Below, piece after piece: positions 5,188-10,899 of a DNA stretch of 10,899 nucleotides. Each line of letters opens with the position of its first letter. The stretch's first letter is position 1. The notes beneath the pieces were generated by a model that was not told the DNA's origin, ran no database searches, and was given only the letters and a program-made list of their open reading frames with translations. Both the position numbers and the translations under genes were made by a program. This stretch comes from Oscillospiraceae bacterium (GTDB lineage: Bacteria; Bacillota; Clostridia; Oscillospirales; Oscillospiraceae): NCBI GenBank assembly GCA_029065305.1, contig JAIEIQ010000193.1:1-10899 (forward strand), in the 5' to 3' direction.

Positions 5188-5828
5188 TATTTTCTGGCCT
5201 CCTCCACGATCTCCCGGGACTTCCTGCACAGCTCGGTGATCTCATCCCACCTCTGGTTCTCGATGAGGTCGGCTGTGACCATGTAGGATCCGCCGCAGGC
5301 GGCGATGACCGGAGCCTTCAGATACTCGCCCAGGTTCTTCAGGGAGATGCCGCCGGTGGGCATGACCTTGAACTGGGGGAAGGGGGCGCTCATGGCCTTG
5401 ATCTTCGCCAGACCGCCGGACTGCTCGGCAGGGAAGAACTTGAGGAGCTCCAGGCCGAATTTCAGAGCGGCGTGGTAGTCGGTGGGAGTGGTGCAGCCGG
5501 GGTAGATGGGGATATTCTTCTCCTGGGCATAGGCCACCAGCTCCGGGTCAAACCCCGGGGTGACGATAAACTGCCCGCCGGCGGCGATGGTGGCGTCGAT
5601 GTGCTCCCGGGCGGTGACAGTGCCCGCGCCCACGATCATCTCGGGGCAGGCCTCCCGCATGAGCCGGATGGCCCGGTCCGCCCCGGCGGCGCGGAAGGTG
5701 ACCTCCGCCACCGGCACGCCGCCAGCGCACAGCGCCTTGGCAAGGGGGGCGGCGTCCCGCTCCGGATTGCTCAGCTTGATCACCGGCACCACGCCGATCT
5801 TGGAAATGGCTTCGTTCATTGGATTCAT
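5187..5828 (-). CDS. eda: 2-dehydro-3-deoxyphosphogluconate (KDPG) aldolase
   Basis: Class I aldolase that splits KDPG into pyruvate and glyceraldehyde 3-phosphate; it also often acts on KHG. The 213 residues equal the family length. Visible motifs are VIKL (residues 16-19), the general-base Glu42 in AEVTFRA, VGAGTVT (66-72), IVTPGFD (88-94), PGCTTPTD (110-117), the Schiff-base Lys130 in LLKFFPAE, and the phosphate-binding MPTGGIS (156-162). The ATG at 5828 follows GAGGAG by about 8 bases; a second in-frame ATG three codons later is less well placed. It is translationally coupled to kdgK by TAATG and lies 59 bases after the dehydratase, with a hairpin in the gap. With kdgK it forms the lower part of an Entner-Doudoroff-type route. 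Confidence 0.95.
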   Translation of the reverse strand: MNPMNEAISKIGVVPVIKLSNPERDAAPLAKALCAGGVPVAEVTFRAAGADRAIRLMREACPEMIVGAGTVTAREHIDATIAAGGQFIVTPGFDPELVAYAQEKNIPIYPGCTTPTDYHAALKFGLELLKFFPAEQSGGLAKIKAMSAPFPQFKVMPTGGISLKNLGEYLKAPVIAACGGSYMVTADLIENQRWDEITELCRKSREIVEEARK

Positions 5829-5868
5829 GGCAATTCTCCTCTCAAACCTGCGGTCTTTTTATTTGGCC

Positions 5869-5887
5869 GGCGCGGAGGGTCCGCGCC
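5869..5887 (-). other. Intercistronic hairpin between the dehydratase and eda
   Basis: GGCGCGGA (5869-5876) pairs perfectly with TCCGCGCC (5880-5887), 3-base loop, abutting the dehydratase stop codon. On the minus strand it is followed by GGCCAAATAAAAAG with no T-run, so it is not a usual terminator. It may protect the 3' end of the upstream cistron or mark an RNA-processing site, setting different levels for the two enzymes. Confidence 0.55.
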
Positions 5888-7636
5888 CTACCGATCATAG
5901 TCCAGATAGGCGCCCCGCATGGGGGACGCCGCCAGCTCGGAGAACAGCCGCAGCACGCCCCGCCCGTACTTGACGGGCTTAGGACGCCAGCGTTCCCGCC
6001 GCTGGGCCAGAATGGCCTCCATCTCCGCCTGGGTTTTGGGCTCCCCCTTCACGCCCACGATGTCCAGGACCCGCTCCCGCACGTCCAGCCGGATCAGATC
6101 CCCCTCCTCCACCAGGGCGATGGGGCCGCCGGCCTGGGCCTCCGGGGAGCAGTGGCCGATGACGGGCCCGGTGGAGGCCCCGGAGAAGCGCCCGTCGGTG
6201 ATGAGGGCGATGGTCCTGCCCAGCTCCTTGTCGGAGGAGATGGCCTCGCTGGTGTAGAACATCTCCGGCATACCGGAGCCCTTGGGCCCCTCGTAGCGGA
6301 TGAACACCGCGTCCCCGGGCTTTACCCGGTGGTGGAGCACGGCGTCGATGCACGCCTCCTCGCTGTCGAAGGGCCGGGCGGTGAGCACGGCGGAGAACAT
6401 CTCCTCCGGGCAGGCGGTGTGCTTGATCACCGCCCCCTCCGGAGCCAGATTGCCCCGGAGCACGGCGATGGAGCCGTCGGTGCCGATGGCCCGGCTGTAG
6501 GGGCGGATGATGTCCTCCCGGGTCAGGGACAGACGGTACTTTCTGTTGGCCTCCTCCAGCCACCTCTGGCAGCGGTCGTAGAAGCCGTTCCGTCTCAGCT
6601 CCTCCAGGTTCTCCCCCAGGGTTTTTCCGGTGACGGTGCGGGCGTCCAGGTGCAGGGAGCCCTTGATCTCCTCCATAATAGCGGGCACGCCCCCGGCGTA
6701 GTAGAAGAACTCGGCGGGCCAGCGGCCGGCGGGCCGGATGTCCAGCAGGTAGCGGGCCCCCCGGTGGAGGCGGTCGAAGGTGTCCCCGGTGATCTCGATG
6801 CCGAACTCGTGGGCAATGGCGGGGAGATGGAGCAGGCAGTTGGTGGAGCCGGAGATGGCGGCGTGGACCAGAATGGCGTTCTCAAAGCTGTCCATGGTGA
6901 CAATATCGCTGGGCCGCATGTTCTCCCCCAGGGCCAGCTTCACCGCCAGGGCCCCGGCGCTTCTGGCGTATTCGAGGAGGTCCGGGCTGGCGGCGGGCAG
7001 CAGGGCGCTCCCCGGCAGGGCCAGGCCCAGGGCCTCGGCCATGATCTGCATGGTGGAGGCGGTGCCGATAAACGAGCAGGCCCCGCAGCCGGGGCAGGCG
7101 TTCTCCTTCGCCCAGCAGAGCGTTTCCTCGCCGATCTCCCCCCGCTCAAATTTGGCGGCGTACATGCCCAGCTGCTCCAGGGTCAGCAGGTCCGGCCCCG
7201 CCGCCATGGTGCCGCCAGCGATTACCACAGCGGGGATGTTCACCCGCGCCAGGCCGATCAGGTTGCCCGGCATCCCCTTGTCGCAGCTGGCGATATAGAT
7301 CCCCGCGTCAAAGGGGGTGGCGCTGGCCTGGATCTCGATCATATTGGCGATCATCTCCCGGCTGGCCAGGGAGAAGTTGATGCCGTCGGTGCCCTGGCTC
7401 TCGCCGTCGCACATGTCGGTGCAGAAGTACCGGGCCCCGTGTCCGCCGGCCCCGGCCACCCCCTCCCGCGCGGCCTCCACCAGCCGGTCCAGGTGGGCGG
7501 AGCCTGGGTGGCTGTCGCCGAAGGTGCTCTCAATGAAGATCTGGGGCTTGGACAGGTCCTCCGGCCTCCAGCCGGCGCCCAGCCGCAGGGGGTCCAGCTC
7601 CGGGGCCAGCCCGCGCATTTTCTGACTGATCAGCAT
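5888..7636 (-). CDS. IlvD/Edd-family sugar-acid (probably gluconate-type) dehydratase
   Basis: 582-residue iron-sulfur dehydratase that removes water from a 2,3-diol acid. Cluster and active-site motifs are MCDGESQGTDG (Cys76, residues 75-85), SCDKGMPG (Cys118, Lys120) and CPGCGACSFIGTAST (Cys181, Cys184, Cys187). The C-terminal block is DGRFSGASTGPVIGHCSPEA. The N-terminal HPGSAHL (43-49) has Gly45 where [2Fe-2S] DHAD and arabinonate dehydratases have Cys, as in the E. coli IlvD type. MCDG-QG-DG resembles E. coli Edd, while the rest is IlvD-like. As first gene before KDPG aldolase and KDG kinase, opposite a GntP permease, it most likely dehydrates gluconate (or a related aldonate) to KDG; true IlvD is less likely because no branched-chain genes are near. 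The start at 7636 has AAAGG about 13 bases upstream; Met7 is an alternative. Confidence 0.88.
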   Translation of the reverse strand: MLISQKMRGLAPELDPLRLGAGWRPEDLSKPQIFIESTFGDSHPGSAHLDRLVEAAREGVAGAGGHGARYFCTDMCDGESQGTDGINFSLASREMIANMIEIQASATPFDAGIYIASCDKGMPGNLIGLARVNIPAVVIAGGTMAAGPDLLTLEQLGMYAAKFERGEIGEETLCWAKENACPGCGACSFIGTASTMQIMAEALGLALPGSALLPAASPDLLEYARSAGALAVKLALGENMRPSDIVTMDSFENAILVHAAISGSTNCLLHLPAIAHEFGIEITGDTFDRLHRGARYLLDIRPAGRWPAEFFYYAGGVPAIMEEIKGSLHLDARTVTGKTLGENLEELRRNGFYDRCQRWLEEANRKYRLSLTREDIIRPYSRAIGTDGSIAVLRGNLAPEGAVIKHTACPEEMFSAVLTARPFDSEEACIDAVLHHRVKPGDAVFIRYEGPKGSGMPEMFYTSEAISSDKELGRTIALITDGRFSGASTGPVIGHCSPEAQAGGPIALVEEGDLIRLDVRERVLDIVGVKGEPKTQAEMEAILAQRRERWRPKPVKYGRGVLRLFSELAASPMRGAYLDYDR

Positions 7637-7690
7637 CTGTCGCGTTCATCCTTTCCGTTGTGGCGCTGGGACAGAATGCCATCCTCTGTG

Positions 7691-7711
7691 AAAAACCGCA
7701 GAAGCGGTTTT
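7691..7711 (-). terminator. Attenuator-like hairpin in the dehydratase leader
   Basis: AAAACCGC (7692-7699) and GCGGTTTT (7704-7711) pair perfectly around AGAA. On the minus strand the stem ends in five T. It falls inside the predicted 5' leader (start near 7719, ATG at 7636), so it could cause premature termination of the operon mRNA. The 8-bp stem is short; no antiterminator fold is obvious. Confidence 0.45.
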
Positions 7712-7725
7712 GTCCGGATGACTCT

Positions 7726-7754
7726 ATCCTATCATATGACGTCATACAGTACAA
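7726..7754 (-). promoter_or_regulatory. Promoter of the dehydratase-eda-kdgK operon
   Basis: On the minus strand TTGTAC (7754-7749) and TAGGAT (7731-7726), 17 bases apart. Each box matches the consensus at 4 of 6 positions, so this is a moderate promoter. A perfect 12-base palindrome occupies the spacer, which supports a regulated promoter. The leader is about 80 bases. Confidence 0.6.
7735..7746. promoter_or_regulatory. Palindromic candidate operator TATGACGTCATA
   Basis: A perfect 12-base palindrome within the 17-base spacer of the dehydratase promoter, between the divergent dehydratase operon and gntP. A repressor bound here would block RNA polymerase. GntR-family (FadR-type) regulators commonly control aldonate genes and bind short palindromes of this kind; assigning this one to such a regulator is inference. 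No regulator gene lies in the window. Confidence 0.6.
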
Positions 7755-7789
7755 GCCGGAATTTTGACCAAGAATTCCCGGCTTTTTTT
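7753..7789 (+). terminator. Intrinsic terminator in the divergent region, plus strand
   Basis: AAGCCGGAATT (7753-7763) pairs with AATTCCCGGCTT (7773-7784) with one bulged C and a 9-base loop, followed by T to 7789. It faces gntP and lies about 145 bases before its start codon, while no plus-strand gene precedes it. It may stop antisense transcription into gntP or act as a leader attenuator if gntP is transcribed from further upstream. Confidence 0.65.
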
Positions 7790-7932
7790 GGTGGAATCAG
7801 GGAGGCCGCAGCCGTTCCCCCCGCCGCCCGGTCTTTTTTCACAGGGCAGGCGGGTATATTTTGTGCGAAATTCCGAAAAATATTGATCACTCCCGCCGCC
7901 TCTGCCGGAAACCGATTTCAGGAGGAACCGCT

Positions 7933-9315
7933 ATGCTGCTCGCTGTCTTTTTCATCTCTATCGCCGCCCTGCTGCTGTGCATCATCCGAGTCAAGCTCAA
8001 CGCCTTTGTGGCCCTGCTGGTGTGCGCCTACGGCACCGGCCTGCTGGCCCTGGCCGCCTACGCCGGGGGACAGGCCCCGGAGGGCTTCGCCTCCATCGCC
8101 GATGTCACCGCCTGCGTCACCAACAGCTTCGGCTCCACCCTGGGCTCCATCGGCATCGTCACCGGCCTGGGCGTGATGCTGGGCATGTTTATGTACGAGT
8201 CCGGGGGCATCGACAGCATTGTTGACCGGGTGCTCCGGGCCGTGGGGCCCAAGCGGTCCCAGTACGCCGTGTCCGCCGCCGGCTTCATCACCGGTATCCC
8301 TGTCTTTGGCGACGTGGTCTACATCATGTTCGCCCCCATGCTCCGGGTCCTCTCCCGTAAGACCGGCTACTCCATGGCCGCCTACGGCGGCGCGCTGGCG
8401 GTGGCCACCACCTGTACCTTCGCCCTGGTGCTGCCCACAGCGCCGCCGCTGGCGGTGGCCGGGACCATGGGAGTCAACGTGGGGATCTTCTTCTTTTACG
8501 CCCTGCTGTCCGCTTTCGTGGGCATGTTCTTCGGCGGCATCGTCTACGGCGGCTTTGTCAACCGCCTGGACCAGAAGGCCGGCAAGGTCTGGGACTTCTC
8601 GGACCTGGAGGAGGAGCCGGCGGAGAGCGCCGCCGGACCCCGGATGGGCGCGGGGCGGGCCATGTCCATCCTCCTGGTCCCCATTGTCCTCATTCTGCTG
8701 GGCTCCTTCTCCGCCTTCCTGCTGCCGGAGGACAGCGCCGCGCTGGCGGTTCTGGCCTTTCTGGGGGATAAAAACGTGGCAATGACCATCGGCGTGGTCT
8801 ACGGCGCGTTTGTCTCCCGGTCCTGCCTCCGGCGGTCCATTACGGAGCTCATGGCCGAGGGCGCGGACAAGATTGGCCTGGTGCTGCTGATTACCGGCGC
8901 GGGCGGCGCTTACGGCGGCGTCCTGAAGGCCTGCGGCATTGCCGATGTCATCACCGGCGGGCTCCAGCGGTTTCATATGCCCATTCTGGTCATGTGCTTT
9001 GTCATCGCCCAGGTGCTGCGCGTTGCCACCGGCTCCACCACCGTGGCTCTGACCACCACCGCCGCCATTGTCTCCGCCGCCGCGGCCTCCTCCGGCGTCT
9101 CCCCCGTTCTGTGCGCTGTCGCGGTGTGCGCCGGCGGCATCGGCCTGTCCCTGCCCAACGACTCCGGCTTCTGGGCCGTCTCCCGGTTCTTCCACCTCAG
9201 CGAGGTGGACACCCTCCGGGGCTGGAGCCTCGGCGGCTTCGCGGCGGGGGTATCCATTCTGCTGTTCGCCTGTATTCTCAGCCTGTTCCAGGGCTTTCTG
9301 CCCGGGCTGTCCTGA
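7933..9315 (+). CDS. GntP-family gluconate/aldonate permease
   Basis: Integral membrane proton symporter of the GntP family, which carries gluconate and related organic acids. The 460 residues match the usual 440-460. The N-terminus MLLAVFFISIAALLLCIIRVKLNAF is a membrane segment; about 12 hydrophobic segments follow. Family blocks are GFITGIPVFGDVVYIMFAPM (about residues 117-136), the GSTTVALTTTAAIVSA stretch in the C-terminal half, and NDSGFWAVSRFF (409-420), close to the GntP consensus. I chose the ATG at 7933 because GGAGG lies 7 bases upstream; the open frame to 7861 has no site. A weak -10 (TATATT, 7855-7860) is the only promoter candidate I see. It is divergent from the dehydratase operon, so a shared palindrome may control both. 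Substrate inferred from context; glycerate or another hydroxy acid is possible. Confidence 0.9.
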   Translation: MLLAVFFISIAALLLCIIRVKLNAFVALLVCAYGTGLLALAAYAGGQAPEGFASIADVTACVTNSFGSTLGSIGIVTGLGVMLGMFMYESGGIDSIVDRVLRAVGPKRSQYAVSAAGFITGIPVFGDVVYIMFAPMLRVLSRKTGYSMAAYGGALAVATTCTFALVLPTAPPLAVAGTMGVNVGIFFFYALLSAFVGMFFGGIVYGGFVNRLDQKAGKVWDFSDLEEEPAESAAGPRMGAGRAMSILLVPIVLILLGSFSAFLLPEDSAALAVLAFLGDKNVAMTIGVVYGAFVSRSCLRRSITELMAEGADKIGLVLLITGAGGAYGGVLKACGIADVITGGLQRFHMPILVMCFVIAQVLRVATGSTTVALTTTAAIVSAAAASSGVSPVLCAVAVCAGGIGLSLPNDSGFWAVSRFFHLSEVDTLRGWSLGGFAAGVSILLFACILSLFQGFLPGLS

Positions 9316-9345
9316 TCGCCGGACAGGCTTCCGGACAAATAAAAC

Positions 9346-9390
9346 GGCAAAAGCGGTGCGCTCCATACTGTGGAGCGCACCGCTTTTGCC
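9346..9390. terminator. Long perfect hairpin, terminator between convergent gntP and yhaM
   Basis: Two perfectly complementary 20-base arms (9346-9365, 9371-9390) around a 5-base loop (TACTG). The arms contain CAAAAGCGG and CCGCTTTTG, so the T-tract lies within the stem in both directions. It stands between two convergent genes and can serve both. A small CCGG-CCGG hairpin (9319-9334) precedes it. Such a perfect, long arm may also be a dispersed repeat in the genome. Confidence 0.8.
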
Positions 9391-9432
9391 TGTTCGCTTA
9401 AAGGAACGCAGGGACGGGGCCCGCCCTTGCGG

Positions 9433-10386
9433 TCAGCTCTGCCGGTGCCGGAAAACCTTCTTATCCAGGGCAAAGATCCGCTTGGTGAACTGCCCGGGCT
9501 CCACCTCCTCCATCGCCTCCTGGTAGATCTCCATCCGGCTGTCCATCAGGTCGATGATGCTCAGCAGCTCCGCCTCCGCGCACATGGGCCGCACCGCCGC
9601 GCCGAACTCCGGGTCCCCGTGGTGGGAGAGGAGCATGTGCTGGAGCAGCACCGTCTTCTCCTCCGGCACGCCCAGCGCCCCCGCGGCCTCGCCCACCGCT
9701 TGGGACCCCATCACCAGATGGCCCAGCAGCTGGCCGGAGACGGAGTACTCCGTCACCAGCCCCAGGGGGGAGGTGACGAACTCGCCGCACTTGGCGAAGT
9801 CGTGGAGCAGGGTGCCGGCGATGAGCAGATCCCGGTCCACCGTCTCCTTGTAGAGCTCCGACAGAAACTCCGCCGCCCGGACCATATTGACCGTGTGCAT
9901 GAGCAGGCCCCCCACAAAGCTGTGGTGCATACTCTTCCCGGCGGGGAGGTTCCGGAACCGGTCCCCGTACCGCTCCATCATCCGGCGGCAGATGCCGGCG
10001 TAGTCCTGGTCCCCCAGGCGGTCCACCGCCTCCCGGAGCTCCGTCCAGGCCCCCTCCAGGTCGATGGGGGCCACGGGCACCAGATCCGCCAGGTCGAACT
10101 GATCCCCCTCCTGGGCGGGCCGGAGGCGGGAGAGGATCATCTGCCGGCTCCCCCGGTACTCGGACACAGCGCCCCGGATCTTGAGGATGCTTCCCTCGTC
10201 GGCCTGCCCCACCGGACCGGCGTAGTCCCAGACCTTGGCCTCAATGGAGCCGCTGCGGTCGGATAGGACGGCGCTGAGGAAGGGCTTGCCGCTGTTGGAG
10301 GTCTTGGACTGGGCGGTCTTGAGGATGTAAAAGCCCTCCACCTCGTCCCCAATCTCGAAGTCGGCAATCCACTTGTTATACTCCAT
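9433..10386 (-). CDS. yhaM: YhaM-type 3'-5' exoribonuclease (OB-fold + HD domain)
   Basis: In Bacillus subtilis YhaM is a metal-dependent 3'-5' exonuclease involved in RNA turnover. The 317 residues match its length (about 314). Residues 10-90 form an OB-fold nucleic-acid-binding domain (GFYILKTAQSKTSNSGKPF, then LSDRSGSIEAKVWD). Residues about 150-290 form an HD phosphohydrolase domain: His154/His155 in SMHHSFVGGLLMHT, His164, His195-Asp196 in LLHDFAKCGE, His223, His255-His256 in LSHHG, and Asp279 or Asp282 in IIDLMDSR. The ATG at 10386 aligns with the family start, but its ribosome site is about 37 bases away across a hairpin. The frame extends upstream to 10503 but crosses the promoter. 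It is monocistronic and converges on gntP. Confidence 0.92.
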   Translation of the reverse strand: MEYNKWIADFEIGDEVEGFYILKTAQSKTSNSGKPFLSAVLSDRSGSIEAKVWDYAGPVGQADEGSILKIRGAVSEYRGSRQMILSRLRPAQEGDQFDLADLVPVAPIDLEGAWTELREAVDRLGDQDYAGICRRMMERYGDRFRNLPAGKSMHHSFVGGLLMHTVNMVRAAEFLSELYKETVDRDLLIAGTLLHDFAKCGEFVTSPLGLVTEYSVSGQLLGHLVMGSQAVGEAAGALGVPEEKTVLLQHMLLSHHGDPEFGAAVRPMCAEAELLSIIDLMDSRMEIYQEAMEEVEPGQFTKRIFALDKKVFRHRQS

Positions 10387-10424
10387 ATCGTCATAGCGCG
10401 CCGCCGGGGGCGGCGCTTCCTCCT
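10387..10424 (-). promoter_or_regulatory. Ribosome site separated from yhaM start by a hairpin
   Basis: AGGAGG (10424-10419) is followed by AA, then a perfect 8-bp hairpin (GCGCCGCC, CCC loop, GGCGGCGC; 10416-10398), then 11 bases and the ATG. In linear sequence the ribosome site is about 32 bases from the ATG, too far; with the hairpin folded and skipped it is about 13. No in-frame ATG, GTG or TTG lies nearer the site. Confidence 0.55.
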
Positions 10425-10441
10425 GTCTCTTGATGGGGTTC

Positions 10442-10471
10442 AGTATACCACAGGGGGAGGGGGGATGTCGA
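10442..10471 (-). promoter_or_regulatory. Promoter of yhaM
   Basis: On the minus strand TCGACA (10471-10466) and TATACT (10447-10442), 18-base spacer, each box matching 5 of 6. The start near 10435 gives a leader of about 50 bases that contains the hairpin between ribosome site and ATG. Confidence 0.65.
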
Positions 10472-10502
10472 GCCCCGGGGGCGAAAAGTTTTTCCGGCAG
10501 CA

Positions 10503-10534
10503 ATGGGGCTGGCGGGTGTACCCGCCAGCCCCAT
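10503..10534 (-). terminator. Perfect hairpin downstream of nifJ, terminator-like without a T-run
   Basis: ATGGGGCTGGCGGGT (10503-10517) and its exact complement (10520-10534) form 15 bp with almost no loop. It lies 32 bases beyond the nifJ stop and before the yhaM promoter, the place for a terminator. The sequence after it on the minus strand (TGCTGCCGG) has no T-tract, so it may act as an mRNA 3'-end stabiliser or with Rho. Confidence 0.6.
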
Positions 10535-10566
10535 ATGATCCAAACGGTTTTGCTTTACAGGACGCT

Positions 10567-10899
10567 TTAGCCCTCGTACAGCTCCTTGAGCTTGAGCAGG
10601 TGGGCGTAGCGGGCCTTAGCGGCCTCCTCGTTACGGGCGAAGAGCTCCTCCGCGCGCTCGGGGAACTCCCGGGTGAGGCGGGCGTAGCGGGCCTCGTTCA
10701 TCAGGAACTCGCGGTAGCCGCCGGCGGGCTCCTTGCTGTCCAGAGTGAAGGGGTTCTTGCCCTCGGCGGCCAGAGCGGGGTTGTACCGGAACATATTCCA
10801 GTAGCCGCACTCGACAGCCTTCTTCATCTCCTTCTGGCAGTTCATCATGCCGCCCTTGATGGAGTGCATCTCGCAGGGGGCGTAGCCGATGATGAGGGA
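10567..10899 (-). CDS. nifJ: Pyruvate:ferredoxin oxidoreductase, C-terminal end (partial)
   Basis: The large PFOR enzyme (about 1170-1180 residues) oxidises pyruvate to acetyl-CoA and CO2 and reduces ferredoxin, using TPP and iron-sulfur clusters. Only the last 110 residues are in the window; the frame is open to the right edge. The visible part begins SLIIGYAPCEMHSIKGGM, continues NCQKEMKKAVECGYW and FRYNP, and ends with the usual helical tail (REFPERAEELFARNEEAAKARYAHL). APCxxHxIKGGM is the conserved C-terminal PFOR block near the TPP domain. It supplies acetyl-CoA, the substrate of Pta encoded elsewhere in the window. Termination is probably at the hairpin that follows. Confidence 0.95.
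   Translation of the reverse strand, partial: SLIIGYAPCEMHSIKGGMMNCQKEMKKAVECGYWNMFRYNPALAAEGKNPFTLDSKEPAGGYREFLMNEARYARLTREFPERAEELFARNEEAAKARYAHLLKLKELYEG

Noticed and set aside
4246..5286. 346-residue plus-strand frame opposite kdgK
   Set aside because: Antisense to a PfkB kinase with both family signatures; low-complexity Gly/Val/Leu composition.
7861..7932. Upstream extension of gntP
   Set aside because: The ATG at 7933 has GGAGG 7 bases upstream and begins with a membrane segment as expected; no site is seen for the longer form.
5819..8176. 785-residue plus-strand frame across the dehydratase and gntP start
   Set aside because: It is antisense to the dehydratase and enters gntP out of frame; the composition (Gly, Ala, Pro and Val repeats) is that of a GC-rich shadow frame.
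7918..9366. 482-residue minus-strand frame opposite gntP
   Set aside because: Antisense shadow of a clear membrane permease; His/Gly/Gln/Asp-rich with no recognisable domain.
1..10899. CRISPR array, insertion sequence or prophage genes
   Set aside because: No regularly spaced repeats, transposase, integrase or phage motifs were seen on either strand; the genes are chromosomal housekeeping and catabolic genes.

Overview
The window is GC-rich, densely coded and has Firmicutes-type signals: TTGACA/TATAAT promoters with 17-base spacers, strong AGGAGG ribosome sites, the rplU-prp-rpmA operon, and an L27 protein with a cleavable N-terminal extension. With pyruvate:ferredoxin oxidoreductase, phosphotransacetylase and a YhaM-type nuclease, this points to an anaerobic high-GC Clostridia member, probably of the Oscillospiraceae (Flavonifractor/Lawsonibacter-like). 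The genus is inferred, not shown.

Layout. Positions 2-1038 (+) hold the end of rimI and an overlapping second GNAT acetyltransferase gene. Positions 1039-1476 carry no conventional gene but are heavily organised: two near-consensus promoters face each other, a bidirectional terminator lies between them, a small minus-strand reading frame has its ribosome site folded into a hairpin, and there is an inverted repeat. This looks like a type I toxin-antitoxin-style or paired small-RNA locus and is the best candidate for something undescribed. Then come pta (-), tRNA-Arg(CCU) (+) with its own promoter and terminator, and rplU-prp-rpmA (+) with a structured leader. A bidirectional terminator separates these from a minus-strand operon: sugar-acid dehydratase, KDPG aldolase, KDG kinase (transcribed in that order). 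A GntP-family permease is divergent from the operon. A palindromic candidate operator sits in the spacer of the dehydratase promoter. The window ends with a yhaM-like HD/OB nuclease gene (-) and the C-terminal part of nifJ (-).

How the genes work together. GntP would import an aldonate such as gluconate. The dehydratase would make 2-keto-3-deoxygluconate, KdgK would phosphorylate it, and Eda would split KDPG into pyruvate and glyceraldehyde 3-phosphate. This is a semi-phosphorylative Entner-Doudoroff route that needs no gluconate kinase or 6-phosphogluconate dehydratase. NifJ (pyruvate to acetyl-CoA) and Pta (acetyl-CoA to acetyl phosphate) are the next steps of fermentation, but they lie in separate transcription units. 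The exact sugar acid used is inferred.
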